14,028 nt of DNA, taken from Candidatus Latescibacterota bacterium (GTDB lineage Bacteria > Latescibacterota > UBA2968 > UBA8231). The stretch lies in assembly GCA_022827165.1 (NCBI GenBank), contig JAJDTN010000111.1, positions 1-14,028 on the forward strand, in the 5' to 3' direction. Both the position numbers and the translations under genes were made by a program. Shown one piece after another: positions 12,775-14,028 of this stretch. How positions within the stretch are numbered: the stretch's first letter is position 1; every line of letters starts with the position of its first letter. The notes beneath the pieces were generated by a model. The model worked only from the letters and a program-made list of their open reading frames with translations. It was not told the DNA's origin and ran no database searches.

Positions 12775-14028
12775 TCAATTCGCCGAAGGAAATCTCTCTC
12801 GAATGCCGTCGAAATATTCCGAGAACTCCCCCGGCAGCTTGAATTGTCCCCATGCGCCCCGATAGGGCGCCCATCCATCCACCACCTCTGCTGGATTCTC
12901 TGGCCCGCCAAACCGCACCCCTCTGCGCTCCGCATCCTGACGCAACTCGTCATACCGGTCCAACCAGGCCATATCGATCGACGAACGAGCCAGCCACAAT
13001 CGCTCTGACAAGACCCCGTCCCCGGCTATTGCAGCCGCCGCTTCATCGAAGAGACGCGTCGCCTCATTGAGATCCTCCAGGGTCGCCCAGTTGGCGGTAT
13101 CGGTCTCGAAGCATGACAGCCAGAAATCGTCACCGTGGCGGTGCGCGGCGGCTACCATGGCATCGATGTACTCCATCAGATAGGCACCAGCCGCCCCGTA
13201 ATAGCCATCGAGGAACTCCTTCATCAGCTCTCGCTGGTCCTGCCGTGGATCCCACATCATCTGCCCGGCCACCCACGTGCGCATGGGTCCCATGTCCGCC
13301 GCGGTGCCGTAGCTGGCCTGGAGCAGGATGCCGTCCACCCCGATCTCCTGGAAGAACCTGGCGTTGGCACCCATGTTGAAGTAATTCGGATGCGGCTGGA
13401 AGTGGTGGCGGAAGTTGCCATCGTAGTCCCAGACGAACACCTGCGAGCTCATGTCGGCCCACTTCTTCATCGCCTCCCGGTGAAAGGCGTAGCTCGGCAC
13501 CGGGTCCAGCCGGTTCATGTCGAGCAGGGCCTGATAGACCAACACGTTCTTCCGCGGACGCATCGTGCGGGGCGGTGCCTCGGTATGCAGATAGGCGAAC
13601 ATGCCGACGAGGACATCGGGATACTTCCGCTCGACCTTCTCCGCAATGGCATTGACCAATCGCATCCAGTTGGCCGAATCCGATCCTTCCTCCCGGCGCA
13701 CCGCTTCACAGCGATCGCAGGTGCACATGTTGCGCCCATCACCCTGAAGCACCCAGACAATCTTCTGGGGATACACCCAGCCTGGATAGTCGCGCTCCAA
13801 CTCGGCCAACACGTTGGCGGTAATCGTCCGCTCCCCCCCCTCGCTGTTCGGGCACGGCTGGCCCGGCAGGCGCCGGGTTTGCCTGGCGACTTCCACATAC
13901 TGGCGGATCAACGCTGAGTCCGGTCGATCCGTCTTGCTCTCTCTCTCCAAGGCGCTGAGGGTGTACAGATAGCTGTATCTCTGATCCTCGCGGCCATCCT
14001 CCTTGCAGTACATGTACCAATCCGGATG
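12775..14028 (-). CDS. DUF4838 domain protein, glycoside-hydrolase-like (5' partial)
   Basis: 417 residues remain and the frame is open to the right edge, where it begins HPDWYMYCKEDG, a segment like the HPE-W/Y-F pattern in the middle of these proteins. The beginning of the gene is therefore outside the window. The DUF4838 signature is clear: WVLQGDGRNMCTCDRC (CxCxxC metal- or structure-like cluster), then NWMRLVNAIAEKVERKYPDVLVGMFAYLHTEAPP, and NVLVYQALLDMNR. Later segments (VFVWDYDGNFRHHFQPHPN, FFQEIGVDGILLQASYG, MKEFLDGYYG) complete a TIM-barrel-like half followed by helices. Relatives are large proteins, often with an alpha-glucuronidase or GH20-like N-terminal domain, from Planctomycetota, Lentisphaerota and Bacteroidota. 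It is likely a glycan-acting enzyme (inference). The DUF2283 gene follows after 65 bases. Confidence 0.85.
   Translation of the reverse strand, partial: HPDWYMYCKEDGREDQRYSYLYTLSALERESKTDRPDSALIRQYVEVARQTRRLPGQPCPNSEGGERTITANVLAELERDYPGWVYPQKIVWVLQGDGRNMCTCDRCEAVRREEGSDSANWMRLVNAIAEKVERKYPDVLVGMFAYLHTEAPPRTMRPRKNVLVYQALLDMNRLDPVPSYAFHREAMKKWADMSSQVFVWDYDGNFRHHFQPHPNYFNMGANARFFQEIGVDGILLQASYGTAADMGPMRTWVAGQMMWDPRQDQRELMKEFLDGYYGAAGAYLMEYIDAMVAAAHRHGDDFWLSCFETDTANWATLEDLNEATRLFDEAAAAIAGDGVLSERLWLARSSIDMAWLDRYDELRQDAERRGVRFGGPENPAEVVDGWAPYRGAWGQFKLPGEFSEYFDGIRERFPSAN

Overview
The window is high-GC bacterial DNA with very tight gene packing: ATGA/TTGA stop-start overlaps, Shine-Dalgarno sites inside the preceding gene, and no gap above about 100 bases. 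Gene content (heparinase II/III-like protein with a LamG-type domain, DUF4838 protein, phytanoyl-CoA-dioxygenase-type protein, SDR, polysaccharide deacetylase) recalls free-living glycan-using phyla such as Planctomycetota, Latescibacterota/Poribacteria, Lentisphaerota or Armatimonadota. No marker gene is present, so this placement is a guess. No RNA gene, CRISPR array, transposase or integrase was seen.

Layout. Plus strand, 2-3415: the 3' part of a heparinase II/III-like protein, an SDR oxidoreductase and a small SAM methyltransferase, probably one operon. These converge on a long minus-strand run with only 25 bases between the two sets. In transcription order (right to left) the minus run is: DUF4838 protein (5' end outside the window), DUF2283 protein, HicB-like protein, sulfotransferase, NUDIX hydrolase 2, NUDIX hydrolase 1 (split by a -1 frameshift), APH-family kinase, RNase H-like protein, PhyH-type dioxygenase, DegT/StrS aminotransferase, isochorismatase-like cysteine hydrolase, polysaccharide deacetylase, SAM methyltransferase.

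How the genes may work together (inference). The last five genes (3441-8498) are coupled by 4-base overlaps or gaps of 2-9 bases. They combine an Fe(II)/2-oxoglutarate oxygenase, a PLP sugar-type aminotransferase, an amide-type hydrolase, a de-N-acetylase and a methyltransferase, which fits a small pathway for a modified amino sugar or other specialised metabolite. The middle block (8495-12709) looks like accessory genes: two NUDIX enzymes, a small-molecule kinase, an RNase H fold protein, a sulfotransferase and antitoxin-like small proteins. Sampled stretches around 12.3-12.4 kb are clearly lower in GC than the aminotransferase gene.

Most unusual feature: NUDIX hydrolase 1 is complete only if the ribosome moves -1 at an in-phase GGGTTTT heptamer that follows an internal AAGGAGG by one base. 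This is either a one-base deletion or assembly error in a homopolymer, or programmed frameshifting.
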